Assembly: GCF_963678635.1 (NCBI RefSeq)
Contig: NC_087065.1
Location: 45,882,381 to 45,946,380, forward strand
Reading direction: 5' to 3'
Length of the DNA: 64,000 nucleotides
Origin: Symsagittifera roscoffensis
Lineage: Eukaryota > Xenacoelomorpha > Acoela > Convolutidae
Position 1 is the stretch's first letter, and each line of letters begins with the position of its first letter. Made by a program: the position numbers and the translations under genes. The notes beneath the pieces were generated by a model that was given only the letters and a program-made list of their open reading frames with translations, had not been told where the DNA came from and did not search any database. This document shows positions 10,333-23,009 of the stretch, piece by piece.

Positions 10333-11223
10333 TAACGTTTGCTTTAAGCAGCTGCGTTTGAGCACGTTCATTAGAAATACCAAGCTCAATTTTCAATCTC
10401 AAAACAACTGAATGCAAGGGCGTATCTAGGCCCCTTCTTAGGATTCAACCCCCTTTTGGTTCTATTTAACGACATTCAATGTCGGCCATTTCAAAAAATT
10501 TGTGAGGTCGAATTCGGCATCATTGGCATCTAACTGAGAGGAGCGTAAAAAAAACTAAATGTTGTGGTCAAAACATTCCAAAATACCCAAAAAAGTAATT
10601 TTGACCTGTTTGTTTTTTTTTAAAAAAAGGTTCCTCGGCGCAGAAAATATTGTCAAAACAGAATCGTTATAATGTTTTAGGAAAACTCAAAAAACAAAAT
10701 TGATTTGAACAAAAAAGTAGACAACATTTTCAAAAGATGGTGAGGTAGATTGTAAGGGTGGTCATAGTGATGCTGGTGATGATTTCCATAGTGTTGTTGG
10801 ATATGTTAATCGAGATGATTGAGGTGATGACAATGGAGATGGTGGCTATGATGATATAAAACAAATTGTTACATTTGTTTCCGCCAGTTTTAAAAAAAAA
10901 CTTTAGTATGCAATATGTTGTTTCCGTGCTATCGAGGACTAATCACCCCAGTATAAAATTCTCCGGATAAAACCCCACCGGATATAATCCACCGGGGTTA
11001 AATACCCCATAGGACCAAATTATTTTAAAACTAAATGCCGTATTTGTTTTAATACAGTATTTGATTTAATATCCCCCACTATAGCAATAGGCAGAAAAGC
11101 AGCTCGGCAAGCTAAATTATTTTGTTCACCATAAATAGAGTTAAAATTCAAAAAGAAGAAAGTATAAGCTCAACAAAAAAACCCTAAATAGAACTAATCT
11201 AGTAAATTAACAGCGATAGCATT
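10333..11223. other. Noncoding spacer with an imperfect GATG-rich repeat
   Basis: No gene seen. Positions 10741-10860 form an imperfect trinucleotide-like repeat rich in GTGATG and GATGAT. Around 10940-11020 a short CCCCACCGG/ATAAA motif recurs three or four times. The CAAGGGCGTATCTAGG near 10415 resembles a hAT-like terminal repeat. Confidence 0.5.
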
Positions 11224-11545
11224 ATGATGGAGCTGATACAAGGGGCTGTGGGTGGGTACCCCAAGTATTAAGATAGGCTATAGCCGTCCGGTCTCCAAGC
11301 TAGGTATGACCATAGAAAACAGGTTTTCGATGTATTAAGGTATGCTATAGTTTTGCCATCTATTAGGATACGAGGTTCGAGATGGTAAGTTTCATAAGGT
11401 GATTTTTTCGCCCGAGTTTCCTACGGGCTGGAGACGCCATAAATTAAGATAGAATATATCTTTCCCCATGAGTTAATATAGGTAATTAATTTTCCAGTTA
11501 TTAGGACAAGGTACAGAGTCGGTAACATATTAGGGTTAAACAACC
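11224..11545 (+). repeat. Left terminal inverted repeat with subterminal TTAAGATAGG repeats
   Basis: Starts near ATGATGGAGC and includes the block shared with the right end. Variants of TATTAAGATAGG or TATTAGGATA occur at about 11264, 11333, 11363, 11437, 11475, 11498 and 11527, spaced 25-75 bp. Such arrays are typical transposase-binding subterminal repeats in several DNA transposon superfamilies. Confidence 0.7.
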
Positions 11546-14500
11546 TGTATCTTGTTAAGAAAATAGTTTAAAAAATTCTTAAGTATTTAGAAATTTTTTC
11601 ATCGCTTCGTGTCTAAATTTCCCTCTAAACTTTGAATTATCCAAAATGTATCCTACAATTCGATCTAACTTGAGATAAATTTTTTTTTGCAAAGTGTTAT
11701 AAGGTTTGAAATTTTCTAAATATGTGCTAAAATTTTGAAAGTAACAATATTTTTTGAAAGTAGGTAAGAACTGTTTGAATTCGATTCAAGGATTTTCCCT
11801 TTTACACAATTCATATGCAAAATCAACCAGTTTTTCTACCAATTTCTAGCAAATCCATTGAAAAAGTCAAACAAAAAATCAACGTTTGCAAAATCAGGTG
11901 AATCATCTTGAAAAAAGTTAAGATTATATTCTACCTCGAATTTAAAAAAAAAAAAACCCAAAATCATAAAGAAATGTCAGACCAAAAGCCTTTTATTTAA
12001 TTCTATCTCAAGCAAATCTCTACCATTACTGAGAAATTTCAAATTTTGTCTTGAATTGCCATAATTTTTTCAAACTATTTTGACTTGTTATTTCTAGTTT
12101 TAGTTATTATACTAGTTTTGTAAAAACGGCATTATTGAAACTTAAAAGACAATAAAAATTTGTGTAAATACATTTTATTTTCTGAATTTTTGATTTTTTT
12201 TTCTAAGTTTCTATCAGTACTTATAGTATTAGTGAACGGATCAAGCTCTTTCTCAAATTTTTTGTATGTTTTCAATGCAAAAACGAAATCATTGATGAGA
12301 ATCTAATTTAATTTTGCTAAATTGTTTTAAATTTAAGTTGAAACTCATTGATAACATCAAAGAATATTGTGGAATTAAACAAAAATCTCTCCAATTCTGG
12401 TCGTAATCTATCGTCGCAGAACATTTTCAAGGTACCATGAATTTTTTAAGCAATTTTTTTGTTTGAAGTTAACTCCTACTTTCAGCTTTTTTAACATCTT
12501 GAAATTGAACCCACTTTGCTGGCATTTTTAGTCTGAACTAAAGAATTCAGGGTTAAAAATGCATCAACTGAACAAACCGTTTGCATGAAAAGGTTAATTT
12601 AGAACTTCCAACGTCTGATTATTACTTTGTTTTGTGAGCAATTTCATTAAGTAAAAAAATTGCTGTTTCCTAGTTTTTGTATTTTTGATGAAAAATACAA
12701 TTTTTTTGAATAACAGCAATCAATTCTTCTACAAGATAGCGTCGTAGGCACTTTATATCTCTGATTTTTGTCATAATATTGTCAAAAAACGTTTAAGTGA
12801 GATAGAATTGGAGCTAGTTAAAGCAATCTAATTTGAATACATAAGCCTTTGCCACCAGTGAAAGATGACACTAAATAGAGGTTAAATTTAGATAAAGGTT
12901 GTTGGTGAACAAAATAAGAGCAAACGTTTTGATTGCTATCTGAAAACATTCTAGAATTTCAATACAACATTTTTTTTTGTTTTCACTGAAAAATAAGTAG
13001 AATTACGCAAGGAAACCCAGTACTGAAAATCAGCTTTTTCATCAGTCTTCAAAAGAAAATTTTTCGCATAAGTCTTAGCTCTGCATAAATAATAGCATTT
13101 TTTGCAAAACAAAAAATTGAGGTTTTAAAATTATCAGTTGAACAATACATTTAAAATCCTAAGCAAATTGAATTAGGAAACATTTCATAAATTATTAAGT
13201 TTTTTCTAACTTTTCAAATAAAAAACAAAACATGAAGCTAACAAAAGCAAATAGATGAACTTTACGGTGTCTTGTAAGATACTTTCAAGTCAGTTATCTC
13301 ATGAATGATTCAATTCAAGAACTCACATATCTGATTCTGCTGAGATTATCAGTTTTTTTTTAAAAAAAACTTTGGCGAAATTCTTACTTCTTCTTTAAAA
13401 GTTTCCTAAATTCTTCTTACAATAAAACAATATGGTTTTCTTTTGAAAACTTAAGTAACTGATTGCTTTGAACGCGGATTTTTGTTTTCTACTATATCCA
13501 AGACTTTCCAAATTTTGCTTTTCATGTCACAGTTAACACTAGAAAAATTTAACGGATAAGCAGTATCAGCTAACCAATCAATCCTAAATCTATGGAAGAT
13601 TTATCTCAAAAGTTGTTTTAATTAAAATTCTAAACTTTTTACAAAAAGATATGTTTTATCAAATGTATAACAGAAATTTCTATCGCTTTCATACAATTGC
13701 CTTAACTCAAGATATTTTATGTTCAAGACTATTTTAATGTTCAAGGCTCGTAACCAATTTCGAGTAAATTTTTATTTGCTCAAGTTTCCGAAATAGTTCG
13801 ATACTTTTGAACTTATGTTTCCAATACGCTTCAAGTTAGGTTTTTGTTTTTTTTCTGCTTAAGAATCTGCAAGCAGTTTTGTAAGAATCAAGCACTATTT
13901 CTAAGCAAAGTTCGAACTATACTTTTTTTAGCTAAGAGCGCACTTACAATTTCAGAAAAACATTTTTGAAGCAGATAACTGTATATTCTTGTTGTAATCG
14001 CAAAGATCTATTGTTGAAGCAATCTTTCTGACAGAAACCTGCAAAAGTATATATTAAATTTTTCCAAGTCAATTAAATCATCATTGTTTTCTTTTATTCA
14101 AGATCAGTTTTCAATTTTTCCAAATTTTTTGGAAAACAATAGAAATCACGAAGTTCAAGAATGCATAAATCTTTATTTTTCTGTCTTTAAAACGCGCCGC
14201 TATTCCTTGAACCTACTCATAATTTCAAAAAATTGTTTTTGTTCATAGGACACCGACTAATTGAATAATTTGGCCTAATTAACTTTTTTTATTTTGTTAA
14301 TTTGTTTTGTTTGAGATGCTTCATGGATTTAAACTTTTCCGCTTTTCATTGAACCTACTCATAATTTCAAAAAACTGTTTTTGTTCATAAGACATCGACT
14401 AATTGAATGCTTTGGCCTAAGTAACCTTTTTTATTTTTAATTTGTTACATTTGAGATGCTTCAAGGATTAGCACGGTTTGCAGGCAGAAGCTCATCTAAT

Positions 14501-17500
14501 TTTGAGGTTCGACCTTGTTTCGATTGTTTTCAAACAATTTCAGAAAAAAAATCCGAATTTTGTTATGGAAAAACCATAAAACGTTAGAAGTATGCCTCCA
14601 GATACTTGCTTGGAGAACGCGCTATTCCATGAACTTGTTAAACTGTACTGAGAGATTAAGAATTAAAAAAAAACAATAACTAAATGAAGCGGATCAATAG
14701 ATCGATATTTTTATTTGAAAAATATTTTTATTTAGTTTTTAAGTTTTTGCACTTGTGTTACTTCATGCCTTCATGGAACAGGTTTGAATAAAATGATCTC
14801 GATTGCTGCTTGCGTTGAATTAAGCGTCAGCTTTCTCCAAAAATCAAGAGCAAAGGAAATTATCAAAATGAACTGAAAAAAAAATTATTACATAATAAAT
14901 ACTCAGTTTTAATCTTTGATAAATGTGACGAAATTGCTATACCATATTTGTCCCACAAAATTGATTTTATTGAAAAACTTTATGCATTCTTATTGTTCCA
15001 AAGAAAGTAAAAGATTGTAAAGTGTTAGAAATAACTTCAATTCAAAGGCATGGGCTTAACCAATCGGGTTAGGTTTTCGTTGAATGAACCTTAGTCGTGT
15101 TCGACCAAAATGCAGCAATTCAGCTTTCTGTTAACTTGAACATTTTAAAAAAAAAGTTGTAACCAATCATAATTGAAATTCCACTTTGAGACTTTCTGAC
15201 AATTTGTTGTTCCAAATCACAAAAATAACATCAATTTGTGTAATTATTTTAAATTTTTGCATCCAATCAGAAAAAAATTTAAGATTTCAAAAGTTTATAT
15301 ACACAAACAAGGGCAAAATTTGAAAACAATTATGCGTTTTTTAATAAAAACAAAAATTATTGATATTATTAGTTACAAAAGAAAAATAAAATACAATTTA
15401 AAATCTCTGCGTGTTTTGTTATCCAATCAAGTGAGTTTTTTTGTTTATAATCTACAAGAAACTGTTGATTTTGGAGAAAAATTTAAAAATGTTTCCCAAT
15501 GGAGGAAAACTGAACTACGCTGAAAAATTTTCCTAGATTTGGTCACCGCTTAGGTGATGAAAATAGTTTTGATTTGTCATCGCACGACAAGAATATTTGA
15601 TTGATTTCAAGTTTTCTAGAAAAAGTTTCTTGTTGTGTGTAATTCAGACATAGGTACAAAGCTTTGCTCCTATGCTTCGAATTATTTGGATGAAAATCAA
15701 ACTCTAATGATTGAAACATTTTCAAATTAAAAATCTATTTAACTTTTAATGGCTCTATTCTGATTTGTTGATTTCGAAAACGATTGTTTTTTTTCCGTCA
15801 GCTTAGCGGATAAAAGCCAACCGTTAAAACTTTCCTCACGTTGAAAAAACCGGACAAGGCATTTGTACATTTTTAGTATTTGACTTTCAACTTTTATGAT
15901 CATGCAATAGTCCCTCTAAGGTTTTTGGAGTTTTTTTAATTCTCCCATTTCGTAAACTAATAAATCTTCTTTCTTGATGTCATTTTTTGAGACACTGAAT
16001 AGATGTGCGAGATTTGCATGTTTTTGGTGTGGAACAGAAGACACACGCGCATAAGCATCAAGACACCTAATACTGGCGTCTTGGAGTATTGGAACTAAAA
16101 TTTTTATGCATTCAATTACAAGGAACTGAGCTCCTTTTTTGGAAAGCACTCTAGTGTAATTACTCGTGTTGTCGAATGTTTCAGCTTGATCTACAAAACA
16201 ATCGAAAAAGCGTTGAGCAACTTTCAAAGAGGATTGACTTGAAAAAAAGTTAAAAGACGAACGAGAATTTAAACAGTGAGGTTAAGTATTGGTTTTGCAA
16301 ATTGTGATATATACATATAAGGTTTTTTTTTCAACTGATTTAACTAACAACAGTAACGCGAACTCAAACAACAATTGACTTTAAATTTTCATGAGACTCT
16401 CAATTCATATTGATTCAAAAAATTTGAATGAAACTAATGACTGCGAGAGTAGCAGATTTTCTGAACTCTGTTGTGTTATATTTTTTCATAAATTGCGAAC
16501 TACAACTTAATCAGTGAACACGTATGCAAAAACTTGTTGAAAGTGTTTGTCTAAAAATAAGTTGACTAACTGAGTCGTTTAGCCAGATTATCGTGCTTAA
16601 ACTTTTAATGATTCAGTACATTTGATCAGGTTCATGGACTATCACGTTTTCCAAGCAAAAATCCGTCTTATGATTCATGATTTTTTCTATATCAAACTTC
16701 ATATATTTTTCTGAAATTTTTGGAAGCCAAAAAAAACCCGAAAAAATGAGCCTCCAAGTATCTGCTTGAAAACCGTGCTAATCCATGAACCTAGTCAAAT
16801 GAGACAAATTATTAAATCAAAGTCAAATTTGTCAAATTATAGAAACAACAAAACGATAAATTAGTTCGAGTTTTTATGGTCGAAAATACTCTTAGGTTCA
16901 GGAAGCAAAGCGTTTTCCAAGCAGAAAAAGTTTTCTTGAGTTTCATGAAATCTTCTATTTCCAAAGCTTTCAAAAAAAAATAAAAACTGAACTGGAAAAG
17001 ATTAAAACACTGATGTTTTAACTGATTTTCAACATTTTAAGATAAAATTAATAGGTTACTGTCTGAACGAATGCTTCAAAAAAAATCTTCGGGGTTACGT
17101 CATGAATATACAACTGTTTGATTTTTAGATTGCTTTTCAAAAATGTTTGTTTGCTCCTAGCAGAGAAACGTTTCTGGAATTGACGGCAAAACAAACTCAA
17201 TCAACAGTTGGGTTTATAGTGTCGTGAAACTCGAAATTTGAATTGACCCAAAAATTGTTAATCAAGTATAACGATTGCAATAGAAGCAGTTTTATGGAAA
17301 ACCTGTTTTGTTACAAAATCAATGCAAACATTTTCTAAAGTATACTTTTTGCATAATGCATCGACAAATTAAATCGTTTTGGCTAATTATTGTTTTTTAT
17401 TTTTTTACTAAGTTAATACATTTGTAGTTTAAAGTAGCGTTTATCCAAGCGCTGAAAAATGAAAACTTGTGAGATTCATGAAATTTTTTTAATTTTTTTT

Positions 17501-17538
17501 CAACGGTTATTAAAAACTGACATAGAAAACAAAAAATT
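11546..17538. other. Left body of the giant element: noncoding, with about 145-bp internal repeats
   Basis: AT-rich with no convincing gene apart from a doubtful minus-strand ORF. Two direct copies of a unit of about 145 bp lie at about 14195-14340 and 14340-14485 (landmarks TTGAACCTACTCATAATTTC, CGACTAATTGAAT, TTTGGCCTAA). Diverged relatives occur near 16560-16640 and 17350-17440. Another recurrent phrase, CCATGAACCTAGTCAAAT or CCATGAACTTGTTAAAC after a CTTGGAAAACGCGCTA-like string, is seen near 14600-14645 and 16750-16800. Confidence 0.55.
15916..16227 (-). CDS. Hypothetical ORF inside the giant element
   Basis: A 103-codon open frame without an in-frame ATG at its 5' end (it begins at TTG), ending in TAG. 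The residue mix looks protein-like, with an amphipathic middle section around FLVIECIKILVPILQDASI, and differs from the Phe/Lys-rich frames around it. A pyrimidine run and AG just upstream would fit a splice acceptor. I do not recognise a family. It could be a captured exon, a remnant of an element gene, or chance. Confidence 0.25.
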   Translation of the reverse strand: MKVAQRFFDCFVDQAETFDNTSNYTRVLSKKGAQFLVIECIKILVPILQDASIRCLDAYARVSSVPHQKHANLAHLFSVSKNDIKKEDLLVYEMGELKKLQKP

Positions 17539-19150
17539 TGGTTATTAAGAACGACACGAACTTCTGGAAATTAAAGAAGAGGGAGGAACACGGCTACATC
17601 CTCAAGGCAGGAGGCACGCAAGTCACAATCCCGTTTGAGGAAATAACTGCCTTTCCAAATCATAAAAAAACAGGAAGAACAAGACGACATTCAAGAACTT
17701 ACGGACGGATTGAGCAGACTGCGAATCAAGAACAAAATCAAAAAGAAGAAAATCGTAAAACTGCAACAAAAACTCGAGGCTTCACAGAGGAAGATAGCAA
17801 TCCTCAGATCATACAACGTGGAGCTAGAAGCCGGAAGTTAGCTCTAGATGAAACCTAACCTATATACATAACTTTTTCATTTGATGTTCTTTTTAAATTT
17901 TATAACTATAGTATTTAACCATTAAAGTGTTTAAATTTTCACCTTGGTAACTGTAAGAATCGAACAGCTTAATTTTCTAAAAAAAGGGGTGAGTTGTAGT
18001 ATTGCGAAATACTACACACACACAAAAGACCATTGTCTTAATTGTTTATTTAACGACCCAATTCTAAATTGGAGCGTGCCATTTAAATTAAAGCCTCTTT
18101 TCACTAAATCAGATATTGACTGATTTACTCTTATTAGGACTATAAAATCTTGTTTTGAAAATCCACTCCTTTTTAAATACTTGTGCAATTTTTCTCATTT
18201 TTTCATGCTCAATATTTTAAAAGGGCGGCGATTATTAATACGTCCCTTTTAACTTAACTTGAAACAAACTGGATAAATATTTAGCAGTCTTGCCGGCTGC
18301 ACTGAAATTCTCCTTGCTTTGATTAAGCAGAGGTGCACCTGCAATATGATGCATCAGAGAGAGTAATATGAATTTTTAATAAGACAAACTGAAGGCTGCG
18401 GTTTTTATCAAAGGGGACTAATAAGTTGAAGATATTTGATTTGAAAAAATCAAATAAAAATTAGTTGAAAATTCCCTTATTAAAAAGAGAGAACAAAGGA
18501 GCAGGTGAAACCTGAATAATTAAAGATTGAATCAGCCGCCGGTTTATGCTTACGAGCAAAAGGACTGGCCTGAAATCTTCAGTGTTTCATTTTGCTCAGT
18601 CAGCAGCAAGTCAGTTCTCTTCAGTCAGATCTTTTAAAAACAAATAATTTTTCTTTTCTGCCCTAACACTAAAATTAATCTAGCCCTTTTCACTTATAAA
18701 AAGAGAATAAATTCTCATTTTAAGTTTGATTTGAAAAATTATAAATCGAGATACTCGAGATACGCACACCCGAGGAAGTCTGGACTACAAGTACCCAAAA
18801 GGACTACGGCAAGACGATTCAGACGACCCAACCAGAAGTGCTGACTTGGACAAAATCAAGGGCAACCATACATACAAATCAGCCACCAACCTTAGTAGGA
18901 AGATAAAATATTGATGAACAAAATAAGATTAGCTCAACCTCCCCTCATAGGTATATCTCTTTAAGCTGTTCGATTCATTTATATAATCTAATAACCCAGT
19001 GCTTTGTATCTGACCAACTAATTAATTCATACCTTTTCTATTTATTGTTTCTACTCTACTTTTTGTCAAGACAATTTGACGATCTAAGGTGAGACTTATA
19101 ATTTAGGATAAAATTACTAAGCATTCAACCAGCAATGACCGCTTAGTAAA
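17539..19150 (+). repeat. 5' LTR of the second element
   Basis: Begins TGGTTATTAAG and ends at CTTAGTAAA, where identity with the 3' copy stops. Positions 17541-17858 are the 3' portion of the element's last ORF, which the U3 region carries. An initiator-like TCAGT cluster lies at 18597-18635 and AATAAA at about 18704, compatible with a short R region. About 20 substitutions and a 4-nt indel separate it from the 3' LTR. Confidence 0.8.
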
Positions 19151-19152
19151 AC

Positions 19153-19170
19153 TGGTGCGACCGCAGCAGA
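19153..19170 (+). promoter_or_regulatory. Candidate primer-binding site
   Basis: TGGTGCGACCGCAGCAG starts two bases after the end of LTR identity, the expected place and the expected TGG start for pairing with a tRNA 3' CCA end. The matching tRNA was not identified. Confidence 0.5.
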
Positions 19171-21082
19171 GAACTACTCCTTAAGAAATTCCTTTTCCAA
19201 CAAACTAGAAACAGCTTTTAAATATCAAAAAATATATTATTATTAGGATCTGTGAGTATTTGTCAGATTAGTTTCCAACCTCAAAAAGCCAGAGACAATG
19301 GGTATCTTTCGATAGAAACACAATTTCATTGTCTTCTACTTGACAGATATTCCTAGTAGGGTTCTTGCGAAAGCATGCCCTGCGCTAGCAGTCGCCCACG
19401 ATATTCCTCCATCTCGAGGTCTATTAGACTGCTTTCTAACTGACATTAGCTCATGAACTTAACTATTATCTATTATTATAATAATATATAAAATTTCTGA
19501 AAGAATCGTTCTCTGCCTAAGTCCGCTAGTAAGATATACCCGTTTTGTCCAGTAATCCACTAAACTTTTGCCAAAACTTCAGTTTAAAGTTATCATCACT
19601 AAAATTAACGATATTCTGTATTAAACTAAAGTGCTCAAAAACTTATTAAATATTTTCAATTGTTTTTTCGAGGGGGTTAAGTGGTCATATGTGCGATCTA
19701 AGAGTACCCTAAATTGTATGATAAATTGAATTCTTCATCACATTATCTCAAACCATCCACACTTGTTGCTATTTATTCTAATCCTTCATAATTTCTCGAG
19801 GCTTATCCTCAACTTTTCTTAAACTAATTTTAATTCTATCCACCTTAACATAACTTAAACCTAAATCATCCATCAGTAAAGCTACCAATTACTGAAACTA
19901 AGGAAGATAGTAACAAAAACCACGAAGGAAGGAACGGATTTGGGTGTTTTTTAATAAATCATTAGTTTTCTTTGACACAGTTTAAATATACACCTAATAA
20001 ATAATAAGATTACGCACTAAAACCAATCTTAAACGTTAACCACATAACACCAAACACCAAGTTTTAGTTTCAGCACAAAAATATCAAGTTTCACAACAAA
20101 AATTAAGTTTAAAACACTGACACATCCACTTTATATTGATAAAATAGGTTTCATATGATAGCATAAGCTTAAAAAATTGATTTTTACCAGCTAAAATTTT
20201 TGGTTTCAGTGTAGGTTTCAGTTATAGGGTCAACCGTTTTAGTTAAAATAAGTATTGTTTCCGGTCAAAATTTTAAGTTTCTGTAAACGGATTCGGGTAA
20301 AACAGCAAAAGTTGAACTAGTCAAACCCAAATTTGGATACCATAAGTCAAAAACCTGGTCTTAAATGGTACGTTTTTGTTAGTTTCAGGTTTCAGAACAC
20401 AAAAATTGAGTTTTTGGTCTCAAAATTGAGCTCCGAACGCCGAAATTTGACTTTCTAGAGAAAACTCACGGTGTTAAAACCCACCAAACCAATTTTAAAT
20501 TTTGGTTCCTAAGGCTGAAACGTACGTTTCAGAATTGGTGTTTTTGGTTTCAGAACCAAAAATCTTAGTTCCCAAGTGAAATTTTTGTGAAATATTGAAA
20601 GATAATAGGAATCCTTAATGCACTAACAAATTTTTGAACTCAAAAAACTTCTAGAAGGTGTTAGTTTGAGCCCTCAAACTTATAGTTTTAGAAAACTAGA
20701 ATCGTCGTTTTAGGCTAAAATTTTCATCTTTATAGAAATTTAATTGCTGGAATAGAAATATATTAGAGAGTAAAATTAAGTAGTGAGCCAATAATAGCCC
20801 AAAAAGGCATATAGTTATATTGTTAACCATACCAAAAGCATCAATTAAACTTATCTTGAAGAAAGTTTCAGGTTTCAGTTAAGGTTTCAGCGAATAAAAA
20901 CTTGAAAAACTTGGAAAAAATTTTAGAAATTTGTTTCCAAAATTTTTTTTATTTTCTTATTTTATTATTAATAACCTTTGTTAATATACAATAATTCCTA
21001 GGAGGTTTTCATTACTCTAAAACATACTAATCAAATAGTACAACTTAGCTTAAGAAAAAGAAAACAAACATCGTAAAAATTA
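19171..21082. other. Long leader of the second element with degenerate TTTCAG repeats
   Basis: About 1.9 kb without a long ORF. From about 20050 to 20900 the plus strand is a loose series of phrases built on GGTTTCAG or AGTTTCAG followed by an A-rich run, about a dozen in all, some resembling AAAAATTGAGTTTTTGG. TTTCAG is also a 3' splice-site-like word, so this could be a splice-site-rich leader or a decayed tandem repeat. This is inference only. Confidence 0.4.
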
Positions 21083-21304
21083 ATGTCAACACATTTTAAA
21101 ATTGACGTCAGTACAATAAATTTAAAACTCAAATTAGGAAATAAAGTCTCTAACATCTTATGGTATATCACTAACACTGGAAAAAATCATATTAGTATAC
21201 TAGCAAAACACCCTAACGAAGATAAACACGAATTATACGTCTTCTTTCGACGATATACTCCAGAAATTGACACAATTCTTCAGCAAATAAAAAATACCAA
21301 ATAA
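21083..21304 (+). CDS. Small leader protein A of the second LTR element
   Basis: 73 codons from ATG to TAA. The product aligns without gaps over about 69 residues to the product of the next ORF, with 31 identities by my count. Shared blocks include NLKLKL, WYITN, KHP, HEL and TPEI. Alternating hydrophobic residues suggest a small beta-rich domain. There is no signal peptide, membrane segment or zinc motif. Two neighbouring frames that keep protein similarity while their DNA has diverged argue that both are, or were, translated and selected. I do not recognise the family. Position ahead of gag suggests an accessory product of the retroelement. Confidence 0.7.
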   Translation: MSTHFKIDVSTINLKLKLGNKVSNILWYITNTGKNHISILAKHPNEDKHELYVFFRRYTPEIDTILQQIKNTK

Positions 21305-21539
21305 CATAATTTGTATACCGGAAGAGCAATTAATTGCTTCACTCCCGATTGCTTTTTGATATCATAATATACCCAAGCACAAAACTACTTGCATTTTAAT
21401 CATTTTTAATTATAACACAAAATTTTCCTTAACAAAAATTAAAAATCATAACAAGTTCATAAGAAAAATTTAAATATTTTTTATATTGTTTATCATTCTC
21501 TAGATAAATATTTATGTCCCTAAAAGGATGTAAAATGCT

Positions 21540-21797
21540 ATGACCAACTTTTATCAAGTAAATACAACAGCATTTAATTTAAAACTGAAATTAAAAAATA
21601 AATCCACAAAAATTATTTGGTATATCACCAATATCCAAAAAGATCAAATCACAATTTTGTCCAAACACCCACACAAAAATATTCACGAATTAACCATTCT
21701 TTCCAGCAGCAATACCCCAGAAATAACTTCCATCTTAAAAAAGCTTAATCAGCCCCATAGCACTATTGATCTATCTAAAAAAAATCGTATTCATTGA
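21540..21797 (+). CDS. Small leader protein B of the second LTR element
   Basis: 85 codons from ATG to TGA, paralogous to leader protein A upstream (about 45 percent identity, gapless core), with a C-terminal extension of about 15 residues. It lies 235 bp after ORF A and 119 bp before gag. The intergenic DNA between A and B shows no matching duplication, so the pair is an old duplication rather than a recent tandem copy. Function unknown. How a third ORF on one transcript (gag) would be reached is unclear and suggests splicing, reinitiation or an internal promoter. Confidence 0.7.
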   Translation: MTNFYQVNTTAFNLKLKLKNKSTKIIWYITNIQKDQITILSKHPHKNIHELTILSSSNTPEITSILKKLNQPHSTIDLSKKNRIH

Positions 21798-21916
21798 ACC
21801 CAGCAAACTTAATTGTAACTTAATTACAATTATTTCAGTCCGAACAATTGATCAGTACACAACACATCCAAATCCTTTATATATTGTTAACAAAACATTA
21901 AGTGAATTAAACAAAG

Positions 21917-23009
21917 ATGGCAAATGTAGTCGCATACCCAGATTTAGCTCTCGAAAAGTTTACCGGCTTAGACCCGAATGAAGATGCAAGAGATTTTCTT
22001 GATATAGTAGAGAAAAAGATAGCATTTTCCCTAGGCACTAGACCAGGAGACGCAGGTGACGAACAAGACGCATATGATAACAGAAAAAGAGCCTTATTTG
22101 GTTCAATATTAAGAGGTCCAGCCGATCAATGGTATCAGGGACTAGCAGCAAACTTACCTTGGAATGAGATAAGAGATCATCATAGATAGATTCACTGATG
22201 ATAAGGATAAGTATAGGAGACGAATAGAAGCAGAAAACATAAAAAGACAACATGATGAATTCATTAAAAGCTACATACATAGATTAAGCACCGCAGTAGA
22301 CCGTGGATGGCCTAATCCAACTTTTAATGATGATCAAAGAACAGCAAAGAAAATGGAATTCTTTGTACGCGGCTTAAATCCGCCAGGCTTGAAACAAAAG
22401 GCTCATCAATTCCTAATTGAGAATCCACCCGCAACTTGGCAACAATTAAAAGATCATATTGCTACAAAAGACTTAAGTTTTGCAATAAGTAGTGAGTTTA
22501 TCGGAACAGCATCCAGTAGCATAGATAATAAATTGGAAATAGAGGGAACAAAGGATCAACTTAAAGAGTTAACAGGACTAATGGAGGATCATAAAATAAA
22601 CGCAGCTTATAATCCACATGAGCATAGAAACAAACAAAACAACCCAATGATTTGCAACTGGTGTTGCATGTCAGGCCATACGATAAGCCATTGCTTTAAA
22701 TATAACGATCAACAGGAGCAAAATTATGACTCGCTTCAATTAAGAGAGAATTCAAACAGAAGTCACCATAACTATAGCAAGAGTAGGTCAAGAGTAGACA
22801 GAAGTTTCAATGACATAAATCCCCAACAAGAGTTCAGGCACTTGTCAAACTTCAATGAAAGTTCTCATTCGCGTGACAGGTCGAACAGTAAAAAACCCTT
22901 CAACGAAAATAACGATTATCATTCACCTTACCAGATCCACAACTTTAGTGATGATGACATTCCAGGAGACTATACCGATAATGAGTGTGAACTTGTGAAT
23001 TTAAACTAG
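21917..23009 (+). pseudogene. Gag of the second element, one internal frameshift
   Basis: Starts at ATG 21917. The frame runs 91 codons, then a 1-nt shift near 22170-22190 moves homology into the frame that stays open to TAG 23007-23009. Capsid-like helical sequence (GPADQWYQGLAANLPW, then KMEFFVRGLNPPGLKQKA) fits a Ty3/gypsy-type Gag. A single CCHC knuckle, C-x2-C-x4-H-x4-C, lies at 22653-22694 and is followed by a basic, Asn/Ser-rich tail. Total homologous length is about 360 residues, similar to other gypsy Gags. The shift looks like a mutation or assembly error, since it is far from the gag end. Confidence 0.85.
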
